DNA of 64,000 nucleotides from Molossus alvarezi (taxonomy: Eukaryota > Chordata > Mammalia > Chiroptera > Molossidae): assembly GCA_037176705.1 (NCBI GenBank), contig CM073891.1, positions 90,788,327 through 90,852,326 of the forward strand. Direction: 5' to 3'. This document shows, in pieces, positions 37,151 through 46,911 of the stretch. Within the stretch, counting starts at the first letter, position 1. Each line of letters opens with the position of its first letter. The notes under the pieces were generated by a model. The model was given only the letters and a program-made list of their open reading frames with translations. It searched no databases and was not told where the DNA came from. The position numbers and the translations under genes were made by a program.

Positions 37151-37706
37151 TTTCAAGTATGTACAGCACAGCTGTAAAATGTAAGATTATTTTGGATGAC
37201 ACAGGTATGAACATTTTGATTTTTAAAATTATGTATTTGCTTTAAATCATTAAATTTACATTCTCACTAGGTCTCATGAAATGTGAAAGCACTGTTAAAA
37301 AAAGAAAGAATCCTGACATTTGGCATGGTGATATCTGGGAAGATATAGAGAAAGTTAAACCACAAAAGTATTCAGAATCACTCATATCCTTTCTTCCACA
37401 TTTTGAGAACGTAATCCCAGTCCCTGACTTTTCCGGAAACTGCTAAATAGTTCCCTAAGAAAGTGCTGTCTTTGAACTAGTTATCAGAATAGGAATTTAC
37501 TAAGGCTCATGGATAAAATGCAGATTTAAATTATGGGGAAAAAAAAGTATTAAAACCAGAATTGACTAAACTATATTTTAAAAACCTTAGTTTTTTCCAT
37601 TTATTTATTCAGTGCAGTAATTATCAGAAGCTGCTGTGGTGAGGTGCTGTGTTAGATTTTGATCCCTTGCCTTCCCTTATACATGCATATAAATTCCCTT
37701 CCCTTT
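37151..37706. other. No gene recognised
   Basis: AT-rich sequence without a named repeat. Confidence 0.35.
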
Positions 37707-37776
37707 TCAACAGTTCTGAATTCTTAATGGGTATGAGGCAAGGACACTTGGGATGAGGCTACTGGAAACCATCATT
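37707..37776 (+). repeat. 70-bp direct repeat, copy 1
   Basis: It begins TCAACAGTTCTGAATTC and ends TGGAAACCATCATT. It matches 38918-38987 at 69 of 70 positions, in the same orientation, 1.2 kb apart. The unit resembles no repeat family I know, and flanks on both sides differ. Confidence 0.95.
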
Positions 37777-37796
37777 GACTTCAGGAAGATGGTATA

Positions 37797-37996
37797 GTGG
37801 CTGGTGTGGCTCAGTAGGTCTGGCCTAGTCCTGTGCACCAAATGGTTGCCGATTTGATTCTGGTCAGGGCACATGCCCAGGTTGTAGGCTTGATCCCCTG
37901 TAGGGGGTGTGCAGAAAGCAGCCCATCCATGTTTCTCACATGGATGTTTCTCTCTCTCCCTTCCCTTTTCACTCTCTCTCTCAAATCAATAAAACA
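37797..37996 (+). mobile_element. Ves SINE, subfamily B
   Basis: A degenerate head (GTGTGGCTCAGTAGG) is followed by GATTCTGGTCAGGGCACATGCCC, GGTTGTAGGC, TGGATGTTTCTCTCTCTC and CAATAAAACACAC. The flanks share GATGGTATA. Confidence 0.88.
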
Positions 37997-38370
37997 CACA
38001 TATATATGTAGGATGGTATATCCAGTGAGTGAGATCATAATCCACTAATTTTCCAGCCAATATAAAACCTCATTTGTGACATATGCTTCCAAGGAATGTC
38101 CTGCTGGTCCCTGAACAACTAAAATAAAATAGGTGGTTTGACTTCTTCAGTGGAAAGTCTTCCCTGATGGGTTGCATTAACCAGTAAAGAGACAGGGACA
38201 AGCATTGCAGGCAAGCAAAATAACATGTGCACATCCAACCATGAAGGCAGGGGGACTTGAGATCACCTTGACCAGGGTAGAGAGAGCAGTGGGAGCCAGC
38301 GAGATCCAACACCAACTAGTTTTGTTAAGCAGCTTTGCCTTTAACAATAAATTTTATTTCTCCATCTGCT
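37997..38370. other. No gene recognised
   Basis: Mixed-composition sequence. An AATAAA at 38346 sits in a T-rich end, which might mark an unnamed LTR, but no terminal repeats were found. Confidence 0.3.
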
Positions 38371-38533
38371 TTTGTAAATGACATGTTTTTGGAACACATG
38401 CACATCCATTGGTTTATTATTGTCTATGGCTGCTTTCCCTACAGAGCTGAGTAGTTGAGACAGAGATGGTATGGGCCCAAAATTCTAAAGTATTTATTAT
38501 CTAGCCTTTTGCAGAAATACTTTGCTATACTTC
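38371..38533 (-). repeat. MER20-like MITE (hAT-Charlie)
   Basis: TTTGTAAATGACATG, GGAACACATGCACATCCATTGGTTTATTATTGTCTATGGCTGC, GAGTAGTTGAGACAGAGATGGTATGGGCCC and AAAGTATTTATTATCTAGCC match, in reverse, an abundant hAT-Charlie MITE I take to be MER20. The family name is from memory. Confidence 0.6.
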
Positions 38534-38917
38534 CCTCTACCAAGCTATACTGTTAGAGCATTTGAAAAAAATGAACAATCAGTGTAATCATGATTTTCTA
38601 AGGCACAGATACATTTAACAGCCAAACTTGTCCTTTCACTGTATTGTCCCTTTTCTATATTCAAGACAGTTGAGTGCCTTTCTGTCGATCAGGAGCATTC
38701 CAGGACACCTCAGCCTCCAGGCTATGAGAGAACACTGGGCTATTGTCAGAGGTTCTTTGTTTACTGTTTGACAGGATGAATTCTGTCTTCTCAAATTCTG
38801 TTTGATCAGAAACACTGTGGCATAATAAAGGAGCAGATAAATTACTGAGGCCCTGAAGCTCCACTACAGATTAGAGTAAAACTTGCACTTCAAAGCATCC
38901 TGGTAAAAGAGGGAAGG

Positions 38918-38987
38918 TCAACAGTTTTGAATTCTTAATGGGTATGAGGCAAGGACACTTGGGATGAGGCTACTGGAAACCATCATT
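38918..38987 (+). repeat. 70-bp direct repeat, copy 2
   Basis: Partner of 37707-37776, with T in place of C in AGTTTTGAA as the only difference. LTR-X copy 3 begins a few bases downstream. Confidence 0.95.
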
Positions 38988-38994
38988 CCTAAAT

Positions 38995-39133
38995 GAGCAT
39001 TTGCAGGGCAGTGAGGATGTTACTAGTGGAAGTGACGGTCCTTGTCCCCAACTATTTCTCCTGGGAGTAGAATTCTTGCAATATCCCTAGAAAAAGAGTT
39101 TTCCGAGACTCACAGGAGAGAATGAGTGATTTT
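38995..39133 (-). mobile_element. LTR-X copy 3, U5-side part
   Basis: The reverse complement (AAAAATCACTCATTCTC, GATATTGCAAG, CCACTAGTAACATCCTCAC) aligns with 8475-8600 of LTR-X copy 1 (AAAAATCACTCATCTTC, GATATTATAAG, CCACTAGTAGATACTCCAC). It is separated from its other half (41326-41547) by L1-4. Confidence 0.6.
39118..39133 (+). repeat. Target-site duplication of L1-4, left copy
   Basis: AGAATGAGTGATTTTT pairs with AGAATGAGTAATTTTT at 41325-41340, 15 of 16 identical. The right copy continues LTR-X sequence, which confirms the insertion site. Confidence 0.85.
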
Positions 39134-41324
39134 TCAAAACAATTAATCTTTACTGTTAAAAGTATTGCAGATGTCCCCACTTTTTCCCCCAGTGGTGGTC
39201 CCTTCATCCTGCTCCCACCCTCCCTCAGGCCTTTACCGCATTATTGTCTGTGTCCATGGGTTATCCAAACATGCATATAAATTCTTTGGTTAATCCCTTC
39301 CAGTCCTCCCTCCTCCCTTCCCTCTGAGATTCTTCAGTATGTTCCATAATTCCATGTCTCTGGATCTATTTTGTTCATTTGTTTATTTTGTTCATTAAAT
39401 TCCACATAAAGTGAGATCATTTGATACCGGCCTTTCTCTGATCAGCTTATTTCACTTAGCTTAATATTCTCTAGGTCCCTCCATGCTGTCTCAAAGGGTA
39501 AGAGATCCTTCTTTTTTACAGCTGCATAGTATTCAATTGTGTAAATGTACTATAGCTTTTTTATGCACTCATCTACTGATGGGTACTTGGGCTGTTTCTA
39601 GAACTTTGCTATTGTAAATAACGATGCTATAAACATAGAGGTGTATATATTTTTTCTGATTGGTATTTGTGAATTCTTAGGATATATTCTTAGAAATGGG
39701 ATCACTGGGTCAAATGACAGTTCCATTTTAAATTTTTTGAGGGAACTCCATACTGTTTTCCATAGTGGCTGCACCAGTCTGCATTCCCACCAGCAGTATA
39801 TTAGGGTTCCCTTTCCTTCCTGAACAGCAATTATTTGTTAATTTGTTGATGGTAGCCATTTTGATAGCTGTGAGGTGATATCTAATTGTGGTTTGAATTT
39901 GCATCTCTGATAATTAGTGACTCTGAGCATTTTTTTCATCTCTCTTGGCTATCTGTATGTCATCCTTGAAGTATCTAGTACTTTGCCCATTTTTTAAATT
40001 GGATTATTTGTCTTTCTTTTGTTGGGTTATAGGATGTCCACTTTCACCACTCTTGTTCAACATAGTACTGGAAGTCTTAGCCACTACAATCAGACAAGAA
40101 GAAAAAAAAATTAAAAGGCATCCAAATTGAAAAGGAGGAAGTAGCCCCGGCCAGTTTGGCTCAGTGGTTGGAGCGTCAGCCTGCAGACCAGAGAGTCCTG
40201 GGTTCAGTTCCCACTAGGGGCACATACCAAAAAAAAAAAAAGACAAAGAAGTAAAACTGTCATTATTCACAGATGACATGATAGTGTATGTACATAGAAA
40301 ACCCTAAAAATTCCATCAAAAAATACTAGATTTAATAAATGAATTTGGCAAAGTAGCAGGATACAAAATTAACATCCAGGAATCAATAACATTTTTATAC
40401 ACTAACAATGAACTCTCAGAAAGAGAAACTAAAAAAAAAAAAAAAAATCCCTTTTACCATTGCAAAAAAATTTACTATATCTAGGAATAAACATAACCAA
40501 GGAGGTAAAAGAACTATACTCAGAAAACTATAGGACATTGAAAAAATAAATACAAGAATATACAAACAAGTGGAAGAATATACCATGCTCATGGATTGGA
40601 AAATGTCCATACTACTCAAAGCAATCTATAGCTTCAATATAATCTCTATTAATATACCAAAACACATTTCACAGATCTAAAACAAACACTCCAAAAATGT
40701 ATATGGAACCAAAAAAGACCCCAAATAGTCATAGCAATCTTGAAAAAGAAGAACAAAATAGGAGGGATCACAATGCCAGATATCAGGTTATACTACAAAG
40801 CCATTTTAATCAAAACAGCCTGGCTGTGGCATAAGAACAGGCATATAGATCAATGGAACAGAACAGAGAACCCAGAATAAGACCCAAGCCATTTTAATCA
40901 ATTAATATTTGCAAAGGAGGCAAGAGCATACAATGGAGTAAAGACAGTCTCTTCAGTATATGGCGTTGGGAAAATTGGGCAGGTACATGCAAAAAAGTGA
41001 AATTAGATTACCAACTTACACTATACACAATAATAAACTCAAAATAGATAAAAGACTTAAATATAAGTTGTGAAACCATAAAAATCCTAGAAGAAAATGT
41101 AGGTGGCAAAATCTCATATATCCTAAGTAGCAGAATTTTCACTAATACATCACCTAGGGCAAGAGAAACAAAGAGGAAAAAATAAACAAATGGGACTATA
41201 TGAAAATAAAAAGCTTCTGCACAGCAAAAGAAAACAGCATCAAAATAAAAGGGATCTCACTGTATTGAAGAACATATTTTACAATGATACATCTGATGAG
41301 GGGTTAATTTTCAAAATATATATA
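39134..41324 (-). mobile_element. L1-4: 5'-truncated L1 with twin-priming inversion
   Basis: The 3' portion (39134 to about 40031) is on the minus strand: 3' UTR and ORF2 C-terminal coding remnant. The next portion (about 40032-41324) is L1 ORF2 on the plus strand, from the RT segment cognate to [17 protein letters not shown] to the region cognate to 59690. In L1 coordinates the plus piece ends within about ten bases of where the minus piece begins. This is the signature of twin priming, in which the second target strand primes internally on the L1 RNA. Target duplications flank the whole. A class C SINE sits at 40144-40241. No intact frame remains. Confidence 0.9.
40144..40241 (+). mobile_element. 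Short tRNA-only Ves SINE (class C), copy 2
   Basis: CCCCGGCCAGTTTGGCTCAG, GCCTGCAGACCAGAGAGTCC, GGGTTCAGTTCCCAC, GGGGCACATACC, then a 13-base A-run. It ends at the same body position as copies 1 and 3. It is inserted in the inverted part of L1-4, whose GGAGGAAGTA...GAAGTAAAACTG continues around it. Confidence 0.88.
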
Positions 41325-41340
41325 GAATGAGTAATTTTTA
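41325..41340 (+). repeat. Target-site duplication of L1-4, right copy
   Basis: AGAATGAGTAATTTTT, partner of 39118-39133. Confidence 0.85.
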
Positions 41341-41547
41341 TTTGCATGGAATTAAATCTCTGAGTTTCCTAGGTCCCATTTCCTTTTGGCCCATCAAGGA
41401 AGAAGTGTAGCTGGGGCTTCAACAGTGAATAAATCAAAGCCAGTGTCCGGAGTTTCTGTTCCATGTCTGCACAGTCCAGTACAGCATCAGGCTAGCTTAA
41501 CTTGTGTTTCCTGCTGTAGTCCATCAGTCCATTGCATATGAGGTCTG
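41326..41547 (-). mobile_element. LTR-X copy 3, U3-R-side part
   Basis: The reverse complement reads ATGCAATGGACTGATGGACTA, GAACAGAAACTCCGGAC, GAAGCCCCAGCTACACTTCTTCC, GGAAATGGGACCTAGG and GCAAATAAAAATTACTC. It aligns block by block with copies 1 and 2, including the AATAAA (TTTATT at 41338-41343). Its upstream half is missing; another LTR starts at 41562. Confidence 0.65.
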
Positions 41548-41561
41548 CAGAGCCAGACGAC

Positions 41562-41956
41562 TGTAAGGTATTTCCTGAGGAAGAAAGAGAAATGGAGCCG
41601 CAAAGGTGGGCAAAAGTTTTATCGAAGCGTTCCTGGGCGAGGTCCACTGGTCCACGTTGCAGGGGCCAGGGAAGTCGCGCTGCTACTTTCGCCTGGGGAA
41701 GATTTATAGGGACGTTAGGGACCTGGGTGGGTGATCAGGTGTGGCATCAGGTGACTGGCTAGCTGCTGGGGAGATTCGAATATGGGTATGTTGATTGGCT
41801 GGGAAGGGTGGTGGGACGTGACCAGGAGTGTCACCTCAGCCACATCAGAGTAAGGCGGAGCCTCCCGAGTTAGGTTTTGATTTCTCCTCTGGCCATCCAT
41901 TTCCGGGTCATGCGACTTCCTGGTCATGTGACTCCCTGGAGCTCGCTGGCCTTACA
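41562..41956 (-). mobile_element. Complete 395-bp LTR with TGTAAGG...CCTTACA ends
   Basis: Seven-base inverted ends TGTAAGG / CCTTACA bound the unit. On the minus strand it has a CCAAT box (AGCCAATCAACAT), a TATA box (CCCTATAAATCTTCC near 41703-41717) and GATAAAACTTTTGCCCACC as a polyadenylation-signal variant near 41620. This is the normal U3-R-U5 order. CpG content is above the local level. The flanks (GACGAC / GTAGGC) do not form a target duplication, so it is not a simple solo-LTR insertion. A 76-codon frame inside is not a gene. Confidence 0.7.
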
Positions 41957-42051
41957 GTAGGCAATTAGACAGACATAAGCAAAGCAAGGACAATGGGGCA
42001 GGTGCAGAAGATTACCAGGGAGGAAATACCTGGTGCCTAGCAAAGGACAAT

Positions 42052-42688
42052 TGTAGCATGGGACCTCATCTCCAGGGAGACATTTCCTCCCCTAGCATAT
42101 TGCCGATCGTGTACTTTGGACCTCCTGACCTTTCCTCCCTAGATATAACATCTAGGCCTCAGTTGTATCTCAACTCCAGACCCAGGAAAGCAGCAAAACC
42201 AAACCAGGGACCTCATGACTGACCTCAAGACCAATTGCTTTGGCTAATAACCCTCTCACCTGGCACAGACCCATCAATCTGTGAAGACCCAGACCCTTAA
42301 CGGATACACCTCTAAAACTGCTGAATATTCTATTGAGATCTTTCCCTGGGACTTTCCATAAAACCTTTATCCTTAAAACCCTTAGGACAGAGGACTCAGT
42401 GTGCTCTCCCTCCTGGGAGCTTGCCAGAGCTTCACCCTTCCTCCATTCCTTCCTCATCTCCCCCAGGCATATTACCTTTGCCTTCCTCACTTCTAAGCTT
42501 CAAGGGCCCTTGCTTTACCTTTATAACTTGTTTTCTCAGCCCATTTCTTCTACAGATTATTTCTTCTAACTCTGCAATTTTCCAAATAAATGTTCTTTTA
42601 TAGTTCTTGGCTTTGAGTTCTTTCTTAACCAGAACTCAAGTACCAAGGTTGCTGAACCCAGGTCCAATCTGACTTCACCGGTCTAACA
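42052..42688 (+). mobile_element. Probable LTR, plus strand
   Basis: It begins near TGTAGCATGGGACCTC and ends near CACCGGTCTAACA. It has a TATA-like CCATAAAACC near 42357, AATAAA at 42585-42590 and a following R-U5-like segment TTGGCTTTGAGTTCTTTC. Pyrimidine-rich sequence precedes the polyadenylation signal. Ends are uncertain: the next bases (…TGCCCCAACATATGG) could be part of it. No viral genes are attached. Confidence 0.5.
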
Positions 42689-42719
42689 CCTGATGCCATT
42701 CTTGCTGCCCCAACATATG

Positions 42720-44058
42720 GAGGGGTGGAAAGAGTGAGTGAACATTCAGTAATAATAATTGGATTTACCACATTGACAAATTAGTAAAATCTATGGATGA
42801 CATTCTACTGCATCAAAATATCTAATGATTAATATACATATATAAACTTACATTGAGAATTTCAATTAAATGCTTTTCACTAAAGCGCAAGCAAATTACT
42901 TAGTTCTAATCATGAATTCTTATAGAAAATATGTAAGTGTTGGTCATATTCTAATGTAGTATTGAATATATTAAATACTTCTATTTGATTTTGATTTTTT
43001 TTTGCTCTCTTCTCATTCTTTTCTGTAGTTTTTAAATTTTATGCCATATAAATGGGAATACACATTTCAAAAATTAAATGTTATAAAAATAAATGAATCT
43101 AAATTATTTAAACCTTCAAGAAAAGCATTAAAATATCTTGCTCTTAGACTTTATTGCTATTTGAATGATAAAATATGCAAATCTATTTTTTTTCCTAATT
43201 AATATTTCTAAAGTTAAATTGTATCTACACATGTCAAATTTATAACATGGCATATTTTAAAAATATACTACTATAAATATGCTAATGTAACCATTCCTTA
43301 GGGTCATTGACCAGTAAAAAAGGCCCAGAAGAAAGCAAAGACATTTTAAAAGATGAAAGATTTGCAAATTTATGTTTGAAAATTTTAAGCAAATTACTTT
43401 AAGATATGCTAGTCTGTTACAAAATGTTTGACTTCAGCTGTATAAATCACTTAATATTTTATGCAAAGTAATCAAAAGAATGCCCTTAAATACAAAAATG
43501 TTATATATACTTATATGTATTATGTTTATATTTATCATTTATTTACTAATATTGTCATATATGCCATTGTTTTTTCTGTAATGGTGCTTGTGTTTTAATA
43601 TGGATATCTTTTAACTCTGAGATAATAAATAAGAAAGAGAATTAGGAAAAAAAGAGGGTTTATATACAACCATAAATCCAGCAGGAAATAATCTAATAGT
43701 AAATCCTTCTCTTTTATTTATTCTATAGCCTATCGCAAAATGGATTTCTCATTTTTTGTTTGAGCAATGTGGATATAGGTCTGAAACCAGGACTCTCCTT
43801 TGTGAGGATTCCATGAAGGTCAGTAAATTGTAGCACAGGTCTGTCTATAACAGCCTCATAGTCTGTATGTAAAAGACTCAAATCATATACATACTCTCTA
43901 GAGTAGAAAAATAGGAATCCACTGAAGGATTCTCAGCCATTAAATATGGAACTTCACCCAGTACATCTTGTTCCCTCCTGAAAAAGTGTTCTTAACAGAG
44001 TTCTGATCACAGAACTTTCCTGAAAACTGCAATTAGGAGGGTGTCTTACCTTTCCTGA
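42720..44058. other. No gene recognised
   Basis: 1.3 kb of strongly AT-rich DNA with no frame of note and no repeat I can name. Confidence 0.45.
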
Positions 44059-44075
44059 TAAAAATACATGCTCTG

Positions 44076-44320
44076 GTCCTGGCCGGTTTTGCTCAGTGGT
44101 TAGAGCATCTGCCTGCCGTCCAGAGAGGCCCGGTTCGGGCCCGTACCTCGGTTGCAGTTTGTCCCCAGCCCTGGTTGGATTGTGTGGGTGACAGCCACTT
44201 GATGTGTCTCTTTCACGTCGATGTTTCTCTCTCTCTCTCTCTCTTCTTCTCTCTCCCTCCCACTCTATCTGAACAAAAAATGGAAAAAAAAAAATGTCCT
44301 CCAGTGAGGGTAAAAAATAA
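44076..44320 (+). mobile_element. Ves SINE, subfamily A, B-box deletion
   Basis: Head GTCCTGGCCGGTTTTGCTCAG, then GAGAGGCCCGGTTCGGGCCCGTACC, where the usual TTCCCGCTAAGGGCA segment is shortened. The rest is typical and includes a degraded hairpin (GTCCTCCAGTGAGGG). Target duplication AAAAATACATGCTCTG / AAAAATTCATGCTCTG at 44060-44075 and 44321-44336. The deletion trims the pol III B-box region, so the copy is unlikely to be active. Confidence 0.92.
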
Positions 44321-44524
44321 AAAAATTCATGCTCTGAAACCTAGCCTGCAGCAGTTTGAGAGAGGGTAACAGAGTGGGGAACAAACAGACTGTGAGCCTT
44401 TCTCTGAAGTGCCCCTGATCCTGTTTTGGAACTTGACAGCACCAATCCTTTAATTCTGTTATTTTCTCCTGGAAACATATAAAAATTGCCCAGACCTGCC
44501 TGCCATCGTGTTTAAATTACTTTT

Positions 44525-44744
44525 CCATTGATTTTTTTTTTTTCCCAGATAGAGTGGGAGGGAGAGAGAGAAAGAGAAACATTGATGTGAGAGAGACACA
44601 TTACTTGGTTGCCTCTTGCATGACCCCAAATGTAGCCAGGGATCAAACACACAACTGAGGTATATGCCCTTGAATAGGAATCAAACCTGAGACTCTTAGG
44701 TTTGCTAGCCAACACTCCCACCGCTGAGCCAAACTGGCCAGGGT
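44525..44744 (-). mobile_element. Ves SINE, subfamily A, without terminal hairpin
   Basis: T-run, CAGATAGAGTGGGAGGG, AACATTGATGTGAGAG, CTTGCATGACCCC, ACTGAGGTATATGCCC and head GAGCCAAACTGGCCAGGG. The flanks share ATTACTTTT. The A-tail side ends directly after CTATCTGGG with no hairpin. Confidence 0.9.
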
Positions 44745-44759
44745 TAGATTACTTTTTAA

Positions 44760-45424
44760 ATCACGTAATATGCAATTGCCAATAGTTGTTTTGTGCCTCT
44801 TAATTGATGTGAAAATATTAAGATTATTGTGCTAATTAAGATATACTTGGACACCTACATTTTCCAAGGAGTGGGTCAAAAAAATGCCTCTGGGCAGCTC
44901 TTAAGTTCCTCTAGGGAACAGGTTTGTGACCTCAAGTGGCCCAAGGTTAGTTAGGGTCCATTCACAGACACCTGGGGGGCTTCTCCATCCTCTCCTCAAG
45001 TTGTGAGTAAAAGGGAGCAAAAATATACCACTACAAAATATGCCGTTTTGGCATATTGTTCATTTTGAGCTGGCTGTTTTTAAGGAACAGCAGACAAAGC
45101 AGAAGCTCTAAAAACTTAGTAGAAATTACCTTTTTGTATGCAACATTTACATTTATAAGGAAAATCTCCATTTGTAAGGGGTCTCTCTCTCCATACTGGA
45201 AAGAAGAGGATGACTCTAAATCTCTGGAAACTCTTACCTTTGGGGAAGACAAGGACTTAAATATGCACAATTTTATCTTTGTTTACTGTGCTTTCCTGGT
45301 AACCTCCCATAACTGGCCTTCTCTCTCTACCTCCAAAACCTTTAGTCTTTAGCTAGAGATGGTATTTAAGGTGGTAGTTTAGTCCATTTCAGGACTACTC
45401 AGTTTTCCTTGGTATGGTGGTGGT
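44760..45424. other. No gene recognised
   Basis: Frames of 79-98 codons on opposite strands (45031-45352) overlap and resemble nothing known. No repeat is named. Confidence 0.35.
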
Positions 45425-45745
45425 GTAAAAAGAAAATTTCCTCCCATCATTCTACATTATTATGGCTGGATTAATAATCAGAATAACATGAGACAGATTA
45501 ACAGAAAAATTTAATTCGTTAAATTTTTATCATGGATGTGCATGTGGAGGTACCATATGAATATGAGCCCCCAAAACACATTCGGCAGTTGAGACTTGTA
45601 TGCCATTCTGGAGTTATGGGGGAGAGGGTGGTATGTGGTTGGGGCTCCAAAGGGCAAGAAGGCAATTCACATAGAGATGGAAAAGCAAATGTTTAGTAAA
45701 TAAGTGTGTTCTGGGCCATCGTTAACAATGGAACATGAAAAGGAC
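45425..45745 (-). mobile_element. ERVL-like LTR end, minus strand
   Basis: On the minus strand, AATTTTTCTGTTAATCTGTCTCATGTTATTCTGATTATTAATCCAGCC and a final ATGGGAGGAAATTTTC resemble the 3' end of ERVL-type LTRs (CTGTTAATCTGTC...). Boundaries are approximate. Confidence 0.4.
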
Positions 45746-46124
45746 TCTGAACAAATGCCTTTTGCTTGCTCTCAGTGTGTGATACCTAGTTCACAGTAAA
45801 CTATAATTACCTATGATGATGTTTTTCATCCTGGAGCAGGTCCTCTATCAAAATTCCTTTTATGCAGTTAAGAAGAAGGTAAAAGATTTTTCCTGAGTCT
45901 TTCTTAAAAATAATTTGTTAAAAATAATCTATATCCCAAAAAGCATGTTTTTGGGGTAGCAAAGTATTCTACCTTTGGTATCTACCATGAATACAGAATG
46001 TGTACATGTTACTTCACTTCTTTTTGTTTTTCTCCTGTTAATCTGTCTTTTTATTATTGGAGGGGGAAAATCAGTGAGAACCTAGAAGGGAAGAGGTAAA
46101 ATTATTTTTCTTCTCCTACATCAA
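45746..46124 (+). mobile_element. ERVL-like LTR end, plus strand
   Basis: GAAGGTAAAAGATTTTTCCTGAGTC, AAAAAGCATGTTTTTGGGGTAGC, GGTATCTACCATGAATACAG, TTTCTCCTGTTAATCTGTC, GAGAACCTAGAAGGGAAGAGG and a final CTCCTACA follow the ERVL LTR pattern I remember. It faces away from the minus-strand piece to its left. Confidence 0.45.
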
Positions 46125-46607
46125 GGACCTTAGGTCTTTAAATAGTACACAACATGTACAAAACCATTTAAAAGATGAGGCAAGGACCTTGGTGTTCAGC
46201 TTTGTCTGATCCATATACATCCAGCCTCAGCAGAGGAATCCACAAACTTCAGATCATTGATATTCACAGGGAGATTTGGGCAGGCTCCAAACCCTGATGA
46301 GGTGAATTGCACTTCACGCAATAAGCAATTGCACAGCAGCCTGCTCGCTTTTTTTGGGAGGTGAGCATCACTATCAACAGGCCAGAGAGTTGAGGCCACA
46401 CAAATGGGCCATTAGGAATCAAGACTCCATCACAACAGGAGGGCCAACCAAAATGCACAAGGGACATTATGAGAGTATTCAGGTCTGGTGATCAATGAGA
46501 CAGCCCCACTGGGTCCCAAAGGTCACCTACAACATAAGATCACCCTACCCAGATGGAGTTGTAACAGACTTACCTAATACATAGAAATAAACCCAAAAGG
46601 CAGAAAA

Positions 46608-46911
46608 ATGGTGAAACAAAGAAACAAGACCCAAATGAAAGAACAAGAGAATTCTCTGGAAGAAAGATGAAATGAAATGAAGATAAATAAGCTATCAGAT
46701 ATAGAGTTCACACTAATGACTATAAGGATGCTCAACAGCATGAGAAAAGATATAGGAACAATAAAAAACAACCAACTGCAAATCAAGAATGACCTAGCAG
46801 AAATAAAGAATACACTGGAAGGAGTAAACAACAGGTTAGAGAAAACCAAGGATCAAATTAGCAAATTAGAAGACAGGGTAGAAAAAACAACAACACTCAA
46901 TTAGAGAACCA
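46608..46911 (+). pseudogene. L1-5 ORF1, N-terminal part only
   Basis: The start ATG at 46608-46610 gives a product beginning MVKQRNKTQMKEQ, as in the other copies. The coiled-coil region (NTLEGVNNRLEKTKDQISKL, then EDRVEK) is readable to about 46895. The frame ends at a TAG shortly before the deletion junction. No RRM or C-terminal domain is present. Confidence 0.85.

Noticed and set aside
41532..41762. Plus-strand 76-codon frame
   Set aside because: It overlaps LTR control sequence in the opposite orientation and resembles no retroviral or host protein.
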